A stretch of 10,961 nucleotides of DNA, taken from contig JAJYJL010000140.1 in the NCBI GenBank assembly GCA_021789565.1, positions 1 through 10,961 on the forward strand. The letters are read 5' to 3'. Both the position numbers and the translations under genes were made by a program. Below the pieces are notes generated by a model. That model saw only the letters and a list, made by a program, of their open reading frames with translations. It made no database searches and was not told the DNA's origin. Position 1 is the stretch's first letter; each line of letters begins with the position of its first letter. This document shows positions 1-6,964 of the stretch, piece after piece. This DNA comes from Acidobacteriota bacterium (GTDB lineage: Bacteria > Acidobacteriota > Terriglobia > UBA7540).

Positions 1-375
1 TTCGACGTCGTGGGATTTCATCCTTACAATGCCGGGACTGACCCCGCCCAGTATTTGCAGACCTATGTGACGGATCTCCATCAAGTTATGGTAGCGAATA
101 ATGATGGCTCGAAGAAAATATTGGTCTCCGAATTGGGCTGGTACACTGGGACCGCGCCGCTCGCGGTTTCGGAGGACACGCAGGCTGCCTATTTGACGCG
201 CGCCTACATCATTCTTGACAACCTAGAATTTGTGGAGGGATTCTACTGGTACCGCTTGAAGGACCACACGGCGACCCCCCAACCCGCAGACCCCGAACTC
301 AACTACGGCCTTTACCGCTGGGATGGAACGCCCCGCCCGGCGGCTGCAAGTTTTCGTGACTTGGCTCTTCCGTGA
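1..375 (+). CDS. Glycoside hydrolase, C-terminal fragment (GH39/PslG-like, clan A)
   Basis: The reading frame is open from base 1 and ends at TGA 373-375, giving the last 124 residues of a protein that starts outside the window. Features typical of the C-terminal half of a (beta/alpha)8 clan-A glycosidase are visible: the DVVGFHPY strand near residues 2-9, the SELGW segment (43-47), whose Glu44 sits where the catalytic nucleophile is expected, the FYWYRL strand (81-86), and the ending NYGLYRWDGTPRPAAASF, which matches the usual 'GL...DGTPKPA' close of GH39/GH5-type enzymes. It probably cleaves an extracellular or matrix polysaccharide, but the substrate cannot be told from this piece. Signal peptide and acid/base residue lie upstream of the window. 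It converges on the minus-strand alpha/beta hydrolase, with 69 bp between stop codons. The hydrolase fold is fairly secure; the exact family is not. Confidence 0.8.
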   Translation, partial: FDVVGFHPYNAGTDPAQYLQTYVTDLHQVMVANNDGSKKILVSELGWYTGTAPLAVSEDTQAAYLTRAYIILDNLEFVEGFYWYRLKDHTATPQPADPELNYGLYRWDGTPRPAAASFRDLALP

Positions 376-444
376 CCCCGTGGGTTCCGGGGAATTCCTG
401 GCCCTTCGTTCGGTTTCGGAAATTATCTCGGCACTTTGCGCCTG

Positions 445-1362
445 TCAAGGTTGGGTCAGGAATTTCAATAAGATTCGGTTGAACTCTGCAGGCTTCTCAA
501 GTTGGGGCACGTGGCCGCACTTCTTAATCACAACCAGTGATGAACCGGGCAAAGCCTTTTGAAGGCGCTCCCCAAATTCTAATGGCAGGATTCTGTCGTT
601 ACGCCCCCATATCAGCAAAGTCCTCGCCTTGATAGAAGTTACTTTCGAATCTTCGAATTCATTCCCCTTAACTAGGCAAGCCACAAGGCGTTTTATGGTC
701 TCTCTCTCGCCATCCTTCGTACGGTGCCTCCAGGAATAGTCGACCATTTCCGGGGTCACAAGCTTTTTGTTATAAAAAAGAGTCCTCCACAACTTGCCCA
801 TTCCTGCTTCAGTCGAGGGATTCATATCCACTGGCACATTGTGATGGACAGGAGCGTCCAGGCCCGAGGCGTCCACGAGCACCAGGCGGTTCACCAAGTC
901 CGGATACATGGCGGCGAAATCCAAGGCAATCCAGCCGCCAAAGGAGTTACCCACGATAACTGCCTTGGGAATGTGCCGAACCCGCATGAATTCTCGGAGG
1001 AAATCAACAAAATTCCTTATGGTGTACTTGATGGGAGGCTTTGAGGAATGACCAAAGCCGATCTGGTCCACTGCGATTACGTGGAACTTCCTAGAGATCG
1101 GACCCAGCGAGTAACCCCAATCCGTCGAAGTCCCCACCATACCATGAAGGAAGATCACTGTCGGGCCATTTCCCGCTTCATAATAATGAATAGCTTGTCC
1201 ATAAACTATGGAAGTCCTCTCCGGAGGCATTATCGGAGGCCAAGCCGGCAACGCCGCAATGGCCGCTAGCAGAACCATGCTGGCCGATAACGCATTGGTC
1301 CGTGACGCCAAGTAGCAACTAGCGACTTCTTGAGACGAAATTGCCCCGCCCTTCGTGTCCAT
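445..1362 (-). CDS. Alpha/beta-fold hydrolase with N-terminal hydrophobic segment
   Basis: A 305-residue alpha/beta hydrolase of the fold-1 (MhpC/epoxide hydrolase/lipase-like) type. The oxyanion motif FLHGM holds His73-Gly74. The nucleophile elbow GNSFGG gives Ser140, the acid is Asp256 in GRNDR, and the catalytic His284 is in CGHVPQLEKP, so the triad is complete. Residues of about 165-230 would form the cap that sets specificity. A hydrophobic stretch at about 26-45, behind a short basic region, suggests a signal peptide or membrane anchor, so the enzyme probably acts at or outside the inner membrane. The ATG at 1362 is chosen because GAGG (1372-1369) lies six bases upstream; the GTG at 1377 and ATG at 1374 are in frame but poorly placed. 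It is transcribed divergently from the radical SAM operon, so it might share its control region; a role in that pathway is unproven. The substrate is unknown. Confidence 0.88.
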   Translation of the reverse strand: MDTKGGAISSQEVASCYLASRTNALSASMVLLAAIAALPAWPPIMPPERTSIVYGQAIHYYEAGNGPTVIFLHGMVGTSTDWGYSLGPISRKFHVIAVDQIGFGHSSKPPIKYTIRNFVDFLREFMRVRHIPKAVIVGNSFGGWIALDFAAMYPDLVNRLVLVDASGLDAPVHHNVPVDMNPSTEAGMGKLWRTLFYNKKLVTPEMVDYSWRHRTKDGERETIKRLVACLVKGNEFEDSKVTSIKARTLLIWGRNDRILPLEFGERLQKALPGSSLVVIKKCGHVPQLEKPAEFNRILLKFLTQP

Positions 1363-1368
1363 AAGTAA

Positions 1369-1372
1369 CCTC
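1369..1372 (-). promoter_or_regulatory. Shine-Dalgarno site of the alpha/beta hydrolase
   Basis: On the minus strand GAGG lies six bases before the ATG at 1362-1360. The site supports this start over the in-frame GTG (1377) and ATG (1374), which lack a purine-rich element at proper distance. Confidence 0.55.
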
Positions 1373-1500
1373 ATCACTCAACCATTCTAATCCATCCTTG
1401 ACGGCTCACAAGGTTCAGGCCCTTCATGGTAATGGATGCAAAGCCGAGAAAGTTTGGCAACACGACCACACAATATTTGTACTCGTTGACAATTTTTTTG

Positions 1501-1521
1501 CACCGGAGGGATGGACCGGTG
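1501..1521. repeat. Perfect 6-bp inverted repeat, possible operator
   Basis: CACCGG at 1501-1506 is exactly repeated in inverse as CCGGTG at 1516-1521, around a 9-base centre. It lies nine bases after the TTGACA box and about 70 bases before the first radical SAM start. The position would suit an operator or a leader hairpin. It is not a plausible intrinsic terminator: the T-run (1493-1499) is on the wrong side for plus-strand transcription and reads as A on the minus strand. A 6-bp dyad can arise by chance in GC-rich DNA. Confidence 0.4.
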
Positions 1522-1579
1522 ACAAAAGTCTCTCGCCCGCCCGTTAGTCTTTGTTCAGGACAGATAACTGGCCCTGGGC

Positions 1580-1584
1580 AAAGG
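1580..1584 (+). promoter_or_regulatory. Shine-Dalgarno site of radical SAM gene 1
   Basis: AAAGG at 1580-1584 stands seven bases before ATG 1592 but only one base before the in-frame GTG at 1586. The ATG is therefore the better start. Confidence 0.55.
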
Positions 1585-1591
1585 CGTGCGG

Positions 1592-3103
1592 ATGAAAAGG
1601 TCTAAGAAGGTCGTGTTCTTTTTCCCCGCTTTCGCGAGCACGGAGGCGACTGCGCCTCTCGGCATCCTGGCCGTAGCTACGCCGCTCATCCGAGCCGGGT
1701 ACACGGTCACACTGATTGATTCGACCATAGCTCCTAATTTCAAACAACGCGTTCTGGAAGAAGTCAAGGACGCCCTCTGTCTTGGCATCTCTCTTGTGAC
1801 CGGGCCGATGATCCGAGAGACAGTCGAAATTGCCCGCGCCGTCAAGGCCTGGAACAAAGATTTTCCGGTTATCCTCGGCGGCTGGCACCCATCGCTTCTG
1901 CCTGATCAAACTCTCGATACCGACGGCGTTGACGTCGTGGTGCGCGGCCAAGGCGAAGACACCATGCTGGAAGTCGTGGAGCGGCTTGGGAATGGCGCAC
2001 CGCTCGACGGTGTTGCCGGCGCGGGCTTCAAGCGCGATGGCGGCCTGATTTTCAATCCCGAGCGGCCGCTGAAACCGCTCGTGAACATGCCTCCCAAGGC
2101 TTATCACCTGGCCGACTTCGACGCCTATGAAAAACTATGCGGCCGTCGCTGGGCGATGTACACCTCGAGCCTTGCCTGTCCCTTTAATTGCTCCTACTGC
2201 ACGAATGCGGGTGTTTATGGAAGGCAATGGAACGCGCTCCCTGCGGAACAAGTTGTGGACGAAACCACGGATCTCAGTTCCCGTTATCGCCTGGAAATGC
2301 TCTGGATCGTGGACGACAACTTTCTAGTTGATCTCGACCGCGCGCGCGCAATTGCCGAAGGGCTGGTCCGCTGCGCAGCGCATTTCCGCTGGAGTATTCA
2401 GGCAACTACGAACCTGACAGCACGGCTTAGCGAAGAAAGCCTGCGGCTTCTCCATCGCGCCGGCCTCCATCAGATCTGCCAGGGCGTGGATTCAGCCTCC
2501 CCGCGCATCCTCAAACTCATGAACAAGACCTTTCAGGATTTCGATTCGATTTATCAATCCGCGGAGCGGTGTCTCGCGGCCGGCATTCGCCCGTCCTTCA
2601 ACATCATCTTCGGATACCCGGGCGAAACCGTGGACGACCGTCGCATGACCATCCGGTTCATTATGGACGTCTGCCGACGCTTTCCAGGCGCGGAGTTTTG
2701 GACGAACATCTTCACCCCTTATCCTGGTTCGCCGATTATGCACCGGGCCGCCGAGCTCGGAATCGAAATACCAAGGTCCCTCGACGGTTGGACCGACTTC
2801 TTTCCTCGTTACACCGTCCTCCCTTGGCTTAAGGGAAGGGAGCATTGGCGTGTTCAGACCATGCGCGACTACCTGCGCATTGCTTTCGATCGTCAACCGA
2901 TTTCGAGCTTTGAGATCAGCGCGACCGTACGCGCAATCCAACGTTCTCTGTCTTTTCCCGCGCAGTGGCGGCTCGAGCACGACTTCTATTCGTTCCCTGC
3001 CGAGCTATGGCTGAACCGGAAATTGAAGCGCCACATGAGGGTCAGCAAACCGAAAGTGGATGCAAAGATGCTGGAACCTGCAGTAGGAGCAAGTTGTTCT
3101 TGA
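1592..3103 (+). CDS. B12-binding-type radical SAM protein 1
   Basis: A 503-residue radical SAM enzyme of the cobalamin-binding architecture. Residues 1 to about 160 form a Rossmann-like domain: PLGILAVATPLIRAGY (22-37), strand VTLID ending in Asp43, GGWHPS (96-101) and VVRGQGED (116-123). The 4Fe-4S ligands are Cys196, Cys200 and Cys203 in CPFNCSYC, which should bind SAM and yield the 5'-deoxyadenosyl radical. WIVDDNF (238-244) and GYPGET (341-346) are core landmarks. The Asp43 strand lacks the DxHxxG motif, so any cobalamin would be bound without a protein His ligand. The usual GxES motif reads GVDS (298-301), with Asp for Glu. The C-terminal part (about 395-485) resembles that of radical SAM protein 4. 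It is the first gene of the operon; the product ends 53 bases before the next start. The reaction is unknown; C-methylation or a radical rearrangement is plausible for the family. The ATG start is chosen on its Shine-Dalgarno spacing. Confidence 0.92.
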   Translation: MKRSKKVVFFFPAFASTEATAPLGILAVATPLIRAGYTVTLIDSTIAPNFKQRVLEEVKDALCLGISLVTGPMIRETVEIARAVKAWNKDFPVILGGWHPSLLPDQTLDTDGVDVVVRGQGEDTMLEVVERLGNGAPLDGVAGAGFKRDGGLIFNPERPLKPLVNMPPKAYHLADFDAYEKLCGRRWAMYTSSLACPFNCSYCTNAGVYGRQWNALPAEQVVDETTDLSSRYRLEMLWIVDDNFLVDLDRARAIAEGLVRCAAHFRWSIQATTNLTARLSEESLRLLHRAGLHQICQGVDSASPRILKLMNKTFQDFDSIYQSAERCLAAGIRPSFNIIFGYPGETVDDRRMTIRFIMDVCRRFPGAEFWTNIFTPYPGSPIMHRAAELGIEIPRSLDGWTDFFPRYTVLPWLKGREHWRVQTMRDYLRIAFDRQPISSFEISATVRAIQRSLSFPAQWRLEHDFYSFPAELWLNRKLKRHMRVSKPKVDAKMLEPAVGASCS

Positions 3104-3143
3104 CCCCTTCGGTATCTGAATTATTAGAAGAACTCTCGCACAA

Positions 3144-3151
3144 GAGAGGAG
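3144..3151 (+). promoter_or_regulatory. Shine-Dalgarno site fixing the GTG start of radical SAM gene 2
   Basis: GAGAGGAG at 3144-3151 is a strong ribosome-binding site five bases before GTG 3157. It shows that the frame's upstream extension, open back to 2965 and overlapping radical SAM gene 1, is not coding. Confidence 0.75.
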
Positions 3152-3156
3152 AAATC

Positions 3157-4656
3157 GTGGTTGACGTCCTACTCACTCACTCCTATCACCTTTATTACGA
3201 TCCGAAGCAGGTCCGAAAGATGCAGCCGTATCCCCCGCTAGGCACCCTCTACGCTGCCGCTTTGCTGCGTGAGCAAGGCCATTCAGTTGCGGTTTTTGAC
3301 AGCATGCTGGAAGATCCTGAGCAAGGGTTTCCTCAAGCATTATCACGCCACCGTCCGAGCGTTGTCGCGATCTACGAGGACAACTTCAATTTCCTATCCA
3401 AGATGTGTTTGAACCGAATGCGCCAAGTCGCCTACGGAATGATCGAGGCGGCGAAAACCACCGGCGCGTCCGTCGTGGTGAATGGCTCGGACGCTTCTGA
3501 TCACGTTGAAGATTACCTGCGGAAAGGCGCCGACGCTGTTCTTCTGGGTGAAGCGGAATGGACCCTCCTTGAGCTTGCGGGAGGATTGCTTGGACGGCGC
3601 GAGCCCGCGCTCTGCGATATTCCCGGCCTGGCATTTTATGACCATTCCTCCGGCGGAGTTATTCGAACGGCCCGCCGACCCTTAATGAAAAACCTGGATT
3701 CCCTTCCATTTCCTGCGCGCGATTTGATTGACTTGGAGGCTTACCGCGAAGCCTGGCAAAAGGCGCACGGCTTCTTCTCACTGAATCTGGTTGCAAGCCG
3801 GGGCTGTCCCTATAGGTGCAATTGGTGCGCCAAGCCCATCTACGGAGATTCGTTCCATTTGCACTCGCCGCAGCGGGTTGCCGAGGAATTGCGCACGTTG
3901 AAAAGTGACTGCGAAGCGGACCATCTGTGGTTTGCCGACGATATCTTTGGACTCAAGGCCCGTTGGGTACAGGAATTGGCGGATTGGGTCGAACACCTGG
4001 AAGCTGCCGTGCCCTTTAAGATGCAGTCGCGGGTCGACCTAATGAAGCCGGATAACGTTCGTGGGCTCAAGCGCTGCGGATGCGTCGAGGCATGGATGGG
4101 CGTGGAGTCAGGGTCTCAAAAAGTTCTGGACGCTATGGAGAAATGGACACGCGTTGAGCAGATTGCTAAAGCGCGGGAAAGCCTGCACCAGAGCGGAATA
4201 CGTGCCTGCTATTTTCTGCAGTTTGGTTATCCCGGCGAAACATGGGCCGATATTCAAAAGACCATTCAACTTGTGCGGGAGACCAGGCCTGATGACATCG
4301 GCGTATCGGTCTCTTATCCCCTCCCCGGGACGCGATTCTACCAGCGTGTCCACGACGAGTTGGGCGCAAAGTTGAACTGGGAGGACAGCGGCGACTTGGC
4401 CATGATGTTCAAGGGCGCCTATACGAGCGAATTTTATCGCACACTCCACGATGCGCTGCATGCCGAGGTGGACTCCTGGCCCTCCGGCCAGACTTGGCAA
4501 TTTTCGCTGGCCCAACCGGGAAGCGAGACCGGGCACATCGGTTCACATACGACTCGAGACCTGTGGAACAAAGTAGAAAGACTCGAAAAGACTTCCCGAA
4601 ACGCCAATCCGACTTCGCTCCCTGTTCTGGCTTGTTCGATGGCTGGGTCCGACTGA
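3157..4656 (+). CDS. B12-binding-type radical SAM protein 2
   Basis: A 499-residue radical SAM protein. The N-terminal Rossmann-like region (1 to about 175) includes PPLGTLYAAALL (26-37), strand VAVFD with Asp48 but no HxxG, and LLGEAE (129-134). The cluster ligands are Cys217, Cys221 and Cys224 in RGCPYRCNWC; then come WFADDIFG (258-265), GVESGS (315-320) and FGYPGETW (356-363). The GTG start follows a strong GAGAGGAG site and makes the N-terminus line up with protein 3: 19 of 31 residues are identical over residues 2-32 against residues 1-31 there. The two are adjacent tandem paralogs. The last 60 or so residues after HAEVDSW (435-441) look low in conservation and may be a flexible tail. 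It probably generates a deoxyadenosyl radical for modification of a small molecule or lipid. Its substrate, and whether it really binds cobalamin, cannot be read from sequence alone. Confidence 0.92.
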   Translation: MVDVLLTHSYHLYYDPKQVRKMQPYPPLGTLYAAALLREQGHSVAVFDSMLEDPEQGFPQALSRHRPSVVAIYEDNFNFLSKMCLNRMRQVAYGMIEAAKTTGASVVVNGSDASDHVEDYLRKGADAVLLGEAEWTLLELAGGLLGRREPALCDIPGLAFYDHSSGGVIRTARRPLMKNLDSLPFPARDLIDLEAYREAWQKAHGFFSLNLVASRGCPYRCNWCAKPIYGDSFHLHSPQRVAEELRTLKSDCEADHLWFADDIFGLKARWVQELADWVEHLEAAVPFKMQSRVDLMKPDNVRGLKRCGCVEAWMGVESGSQKVLDAMEKWTRVEQIAKARESLHQSGIRACYFLQFGYPGETWADIQKTIQLVRETRPDDIGVSVSYPLPGTRFYQRVHDELGAKLNWEDSGDLAMMFKGAYTSEFYRTLHDALHAEVDSWPSGQTWQFSLAQPGSETGHIGSHTTRDLWNKVERLEKTSRNANPTSLPVLACSMAGSD

Positions 4657-4733
4657 AACGATATATGGCCGGCGGCTGGTGAGCAACGAAGCAGTCATTG
4701 CCGCCAAGGGAATTGTTACTCGAGGAAGCTTGA
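4657..4733 (+). other. Intra-operon spacer before radical SAM gene 3
   Basis: The 77 bases between the two tandem paralogs are the longest gap in the plus-strand array. They contain a GGCGGC/GCCGCC pair (4671-4676 and 4700-4705) with a 23-base loop and no T-tract, so no terminator is supported. The spacer ends with GAGGA (4722-4726), seven bases before ATG 4734, a good ribosome-binding site. Only a trivial 5-codon ORF (4665-4682) is present. Confidence 0.5.
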
Positions 4734-6134
4734 ATGGATCTCCTGCTGACTCACGGATACTTTCTTTATGAAGATCCGAAGGAACTTCAAATCATGAGGC
4801 CGTACGTGCCTCTGGGAATCCTTTACCTCACCTCGCACTTGCGCTCCAAAGGTCTTGGCGTCGAGGTCTACGATACAACTTTCTCATCTCGAGCCGACCT
4901 CTTTAAGCTGCTGCAAACCGAGCCTCCAACGATCTTGGGGATTTACGCCAACCTGATGACACGACCCAATGTCATTGAAATTCTTCGTGCGGCGAAAGAA
5001 GGGGGGTGGAAAACAGTCGTCGGCGGGCCTGAGCCTGCGGCTTACATCCGTGAGTATCTTGCCTCGGGAGCGGACATCGTAGTCATCGGCGAAGGTGAAA
5101 TCACGCTTGAGGAATTGCTTCCCGCGCTTCGCAACGGTTCAGGCGGGAGTCTTGAGCGCGTGAATGGAATCGCCTTTCGACGCGATGACGGATCAGTTTG
5201 CACGACTCCTCCGCGAGCGCAGATTCCCGATCTCGACGCTCAGCCCTGGCCCAGCCGGGAGTCGGTGCATATCGAGCAGTATCTCCAGACTTGGCGCGAG
5301 CACCATGGCGCCGGCTCGGTCGCGATGATCACGGCTCGCGGATGCCCTTACCATTGCAAATGGTGCAGCCATGCCGTCTACGGGAATTCTCACCGCCGAA
5401 GGAGGCCGGAGTTCGTAGTCGATGAGCTTGAATGGATTCTCCAACGCTATCACCCCGATATGCTCTGGATGGCGGATGATGTCTTTACAATCCATCCGGG
5501 CTGGCTCTTCCGATTCGCGGCCGAGATGAAGCGGCGGGAAATCAAGATCCCCTTTGAGTGCATCTCTCGCGCTGATCGAATGAGCCCGCAAGTGATCGAT
5601 ACGCTTGCTGAACTCGGATGCTTCAGGGTTTGGGTCGGCTCTGAAAGCGGTTCGCAGAAGATCCTTGACGCAATGCAACGCGGGGTGAGTTTAGAGCAGG
5701 TCAGAACCGCTGTCCGCTTTGCCAAGGCACGCGGTATTCAAACCGGAATGTTTCTCATGTGGGGTTACGAAGGAGAAGAAATGGAAGACATCGTTGCCAC
5801 TGTTGATCACGTCCGCCAGTGCGACCCTGATGTGTTCCTGACCACCGTTGCTTACCCCATCAAGGGCACGCCGTACTTTGACCAAGTGGCTTCCCGCGTA
5901 TTGCCGCGAAAAGCGTGGGCCGAAGGCTCAGACCGGGACTTCGCAATCCGTGGCCGGCATTCGCGCCGGTACTATCAATTCGCCGACCAACTCCTTCGCT
6001 CCGAGGTCGAAATGGGCAGGCTCGCGCAGACTCACGGACCATCCTCTGCAGGGCAACGGATCGAGGAGTTAAAAACAACAATTGCCCAGGCCCGCGAGGG
6101 GATACGGGAGACGTTTGCTGAAGTCGAGGCATGA
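4734..6134 (+). CDS. B12-binding-type radical SAM protein 3
   Basis: A 466-residue paralog of the preceding protein. The start MDLLLTHGYFLY matches its MVDVLLTHSYHLY. The Rossmann-like region has VPLGILYLTSHL (25-36), VEVYD with Asp47 and no HxxG, VVGGPEP (95-101) and VIGEGE (117-122). The iron-sulfur ligands are Cys204, Cys208 and Cys211 in RGCPYHCKWC. Next come WMADDVF (245-251), GSESGS (302-307), and GYEGEE (344-349) in place of the usual GYPGET. Residues 440-466 are charged and helical, perhaps a short coiled coil. A GAGGA site seven bases upstream supports ATG 4734. The stop is six bases before the first methyltransferase, suggesting coupled translation. Being kept next to its close relative with a changed GYPGET loop hints at a second, related reaction or a hetero-pair rather than redundancy; this is inference. 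Confidence 0.92.
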   Translation: MDLLLTHGYFLYEDPKELQIMRPYVPLGILYLTSHLRSKGLGVEVYDTTFSSRADLFKLLQTEPPTILGIYANLMTRPNVIEILRAAKEGGWKTVVGGPEPAAYIREYLASGADIVVIGEGEITLEELLPALRNGSGGSLERVNGIAFRRDDGSVCTTPPRAQIPDLDAQPWPSRESVHIEQYLQTWREHHGAGSVAMITARGCPYHCKWCSHAVYGNSHRRRRPEFVVDELEWILQRYHPDMLWMADDVFTIHPGWLFRFAAEMKRREIKIPFECISRADRMSPQVIDTLAELGCFRVWVGSESGSQKILDAMQRGVSLEQVRTAVRFAKARGIQTGMFLMWGYEGEEMEDIVATVDHVRQCDPDVFLTTVAYPIKGTPYFDQVASRVLPRKAWAEGSDRDFAIRGRHSRRYYQFADQLLRSEVEMGRLAQTHGPSSAGQRIEELKTTIAQAREGIRETFAEVEA

Positions 6135-6140
6135 TATCGA

Positions 6141-6962
6141 ATGGCACCTGTCGCATCAAGCATCGATCAACAACATGTGGTTTTTGATGTTTGGGCAGGA
6201 ACGTACGATGAGGTTTTCACCGAGTCGTGCATCGGCCGGGCCCAACGAGCCTCCGTGTGGGTGGAAATCGATAAACACTTCACCGCAGGAAAACGCATTC
6301 TCGAGATCAACTGCGGGACGGGCGCGGACGCGCTTCATATGGTGGGGCGAGGAGCGCGCGTGGTTGCGTGCGACGTTTCAAGCAAAATGCTCGCCGCCGC
6401 CGCTAATCGACTGTCAGGGGCCGAGGCCGAAGGATCAGTCGAGTTGCGGCTTCTTGCAATCGAAAATCTATGGAAAATCGAAGGGTCCGCTCTCTTTGAT
6501 GGCGCGCTTTCAAACTTTGCGGGCCTGAATTGCGTCGCCGACCTCACATCCTCAGCCAAAGAACTCGCCAGACTTCTCAAGCCGGGAGCAAAACTGATTA
6601 TCTGCATCTTCGGACGCTGGTGCCTTTGGGAGATGTTATGGTATCTCGCCAAATCAAACTCTCGAAAAGCCTTCAGGCGCCTTGGAAGACAGGGTGCGAC
6701 ACTTCGCTTCAATGCGCGGGAGTTGTGCGTGCACTATCCTTCTGTTCAGCATCTGAAACGCGTCTTTTTACCTTTCTTTACGCTCAAAACGTGGAAAGGC
6801 GTGGGAATTACCGTGCCTCCTTCTTACCTCGAGCCTCTGGCTATTCGGTTTCGCCGTGCCTTTCGCGTAGCGGTGTTTGTGGATCGAGGATTGAGCCGAC
6901 TTCCAATCATGAGGGGCTTTTCAGACCATCTTCTGCTCACTTTTGAGCGCATTGAGGATTGA
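6141..6962 (+). CDS. Class I SAM-dependent methyltransferase 1
   Basis: A 273-residue Rossmann-fold methyltransferase. Motif I is ILEINCGTGAD (53-63), the acidic residue that binds the SAM ribose is Asp78 in VVACDVS, and the motif II region is LFDGALSNFAGLNCV (118-132). The preceding FDVWAGTYDEVFTES and IGRAQRASVW (15-40) form the helical N-terminal part seen in small-molecule methyltransferases, with an unusually conserved-looking 'GRAQR'. The region after residue 155 (GRWCLWEMLWYLAKS and on) is hydrophobic and may form a substrate lid or contact a lipid-like substrate. It ends in LLLTFER, a typical last strand. GAGG (6126-6129) lies eleven bases before the ATG, a little far. It probably methylates an O, N or C atom of the pathway intermediate. 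It is not closely similar to the other two methyltransferases here. Confidence 0.88.
   Translation: MAPVASSIDQQHVVFDVWAGTYDEVFTESCIGRAQRASVWVEIDKHFTAGKRILEINCGTGADALHMVGRGARVVACDVSSKMLAAAANRLSGAEAEGSVELRLLAIENLWKIEGSALFDGALSNFAGLNCVADLTSSAKELARLLKPGAKLIICIFGRWCLWEMLWYLAKSNSRKAFRRLGRQGATLRFNARELCVHYPSVQHLKRVFLPFFTLKTWKGVGITVPPSYLEPLAIRFRRAFRVAVFVDRGLSRLPIMRGFSDHLLLTFERIED
6954..6957 (+). promoter_or_regulatory. Shine-Dalgarno site of methyltransferase gene 2
   Basis: GAGG at 6954-6957, inside the last codons of methyltransferase 1, is seven bases before ATG 6965. It supports this start over the in-frame TTG at 6959, which is only one base from it. Confidence 0.6.
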
Positions 6963-6964
6963 AC

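Larger units (their letters stand above)
1378..1591. promoter_or_regulatory. Divergent intergenic control region
   Basis: This stretch separates the minus-strand hydrolase from the plus-strand radical SAM operon and is the only sizeable non-coding gap in the window, so the promoters for both directions should lie here. A TTGACA hexamer (1486-1491) matches a sigma70 -35 box on the plus strand, but no good -10 box lies 16-18 bases after it. An A/T-rich patch (about 1471-1499, ending in seven T) precedes the inverted repeat at 1501-1521. No convincing small ORF, tRNA or known riboswitch motif was seen; a cobalamin riboswitch would need to be excluded by covariance search. Confidence 0.45.

Noticed and set aside
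371..391. CCCCG/CGGGG mini-hairpin after the glycoside hydrolase stop as a terminator
   Set aside because: The stem is only 5 bp with no T-tract, so an intrinsic terminator is not supported.
724..1269. Plus-strand ORFs (724-1044 and 1048-1269)
   Set aside because: They are shadows of the minus-strand alpha/beta hydrolase, whose catalytic motifs are unmistakable; their translations show no domain features.
1493..1521. T-run with hairpin as an intrinsic terminator
   Set aside because: On the plus strand the T-run precedes the hairpin, and on the minus strand it reads as A, so neither orientation gives a hairpin followed by U.
2965..3156. An upstream extension of radical SAM gene 2 (open from 2965), overlapping gene 1
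   Set aside because: The extension reads gene 1 out of frame, has no family similarity, and a strong GAGAGGAG site plus alignment with protein 3 place the start at GTG 3157.
3104..3156. A hidden RiPP precursor peptide in the gap between radical SAM genes 1 and 2
   Set aside because: The gap is 53 bases with no start codon and ribosome-binding site for a peptide of useful size; the 77-base gap at 4657-4733 is likewise empty.
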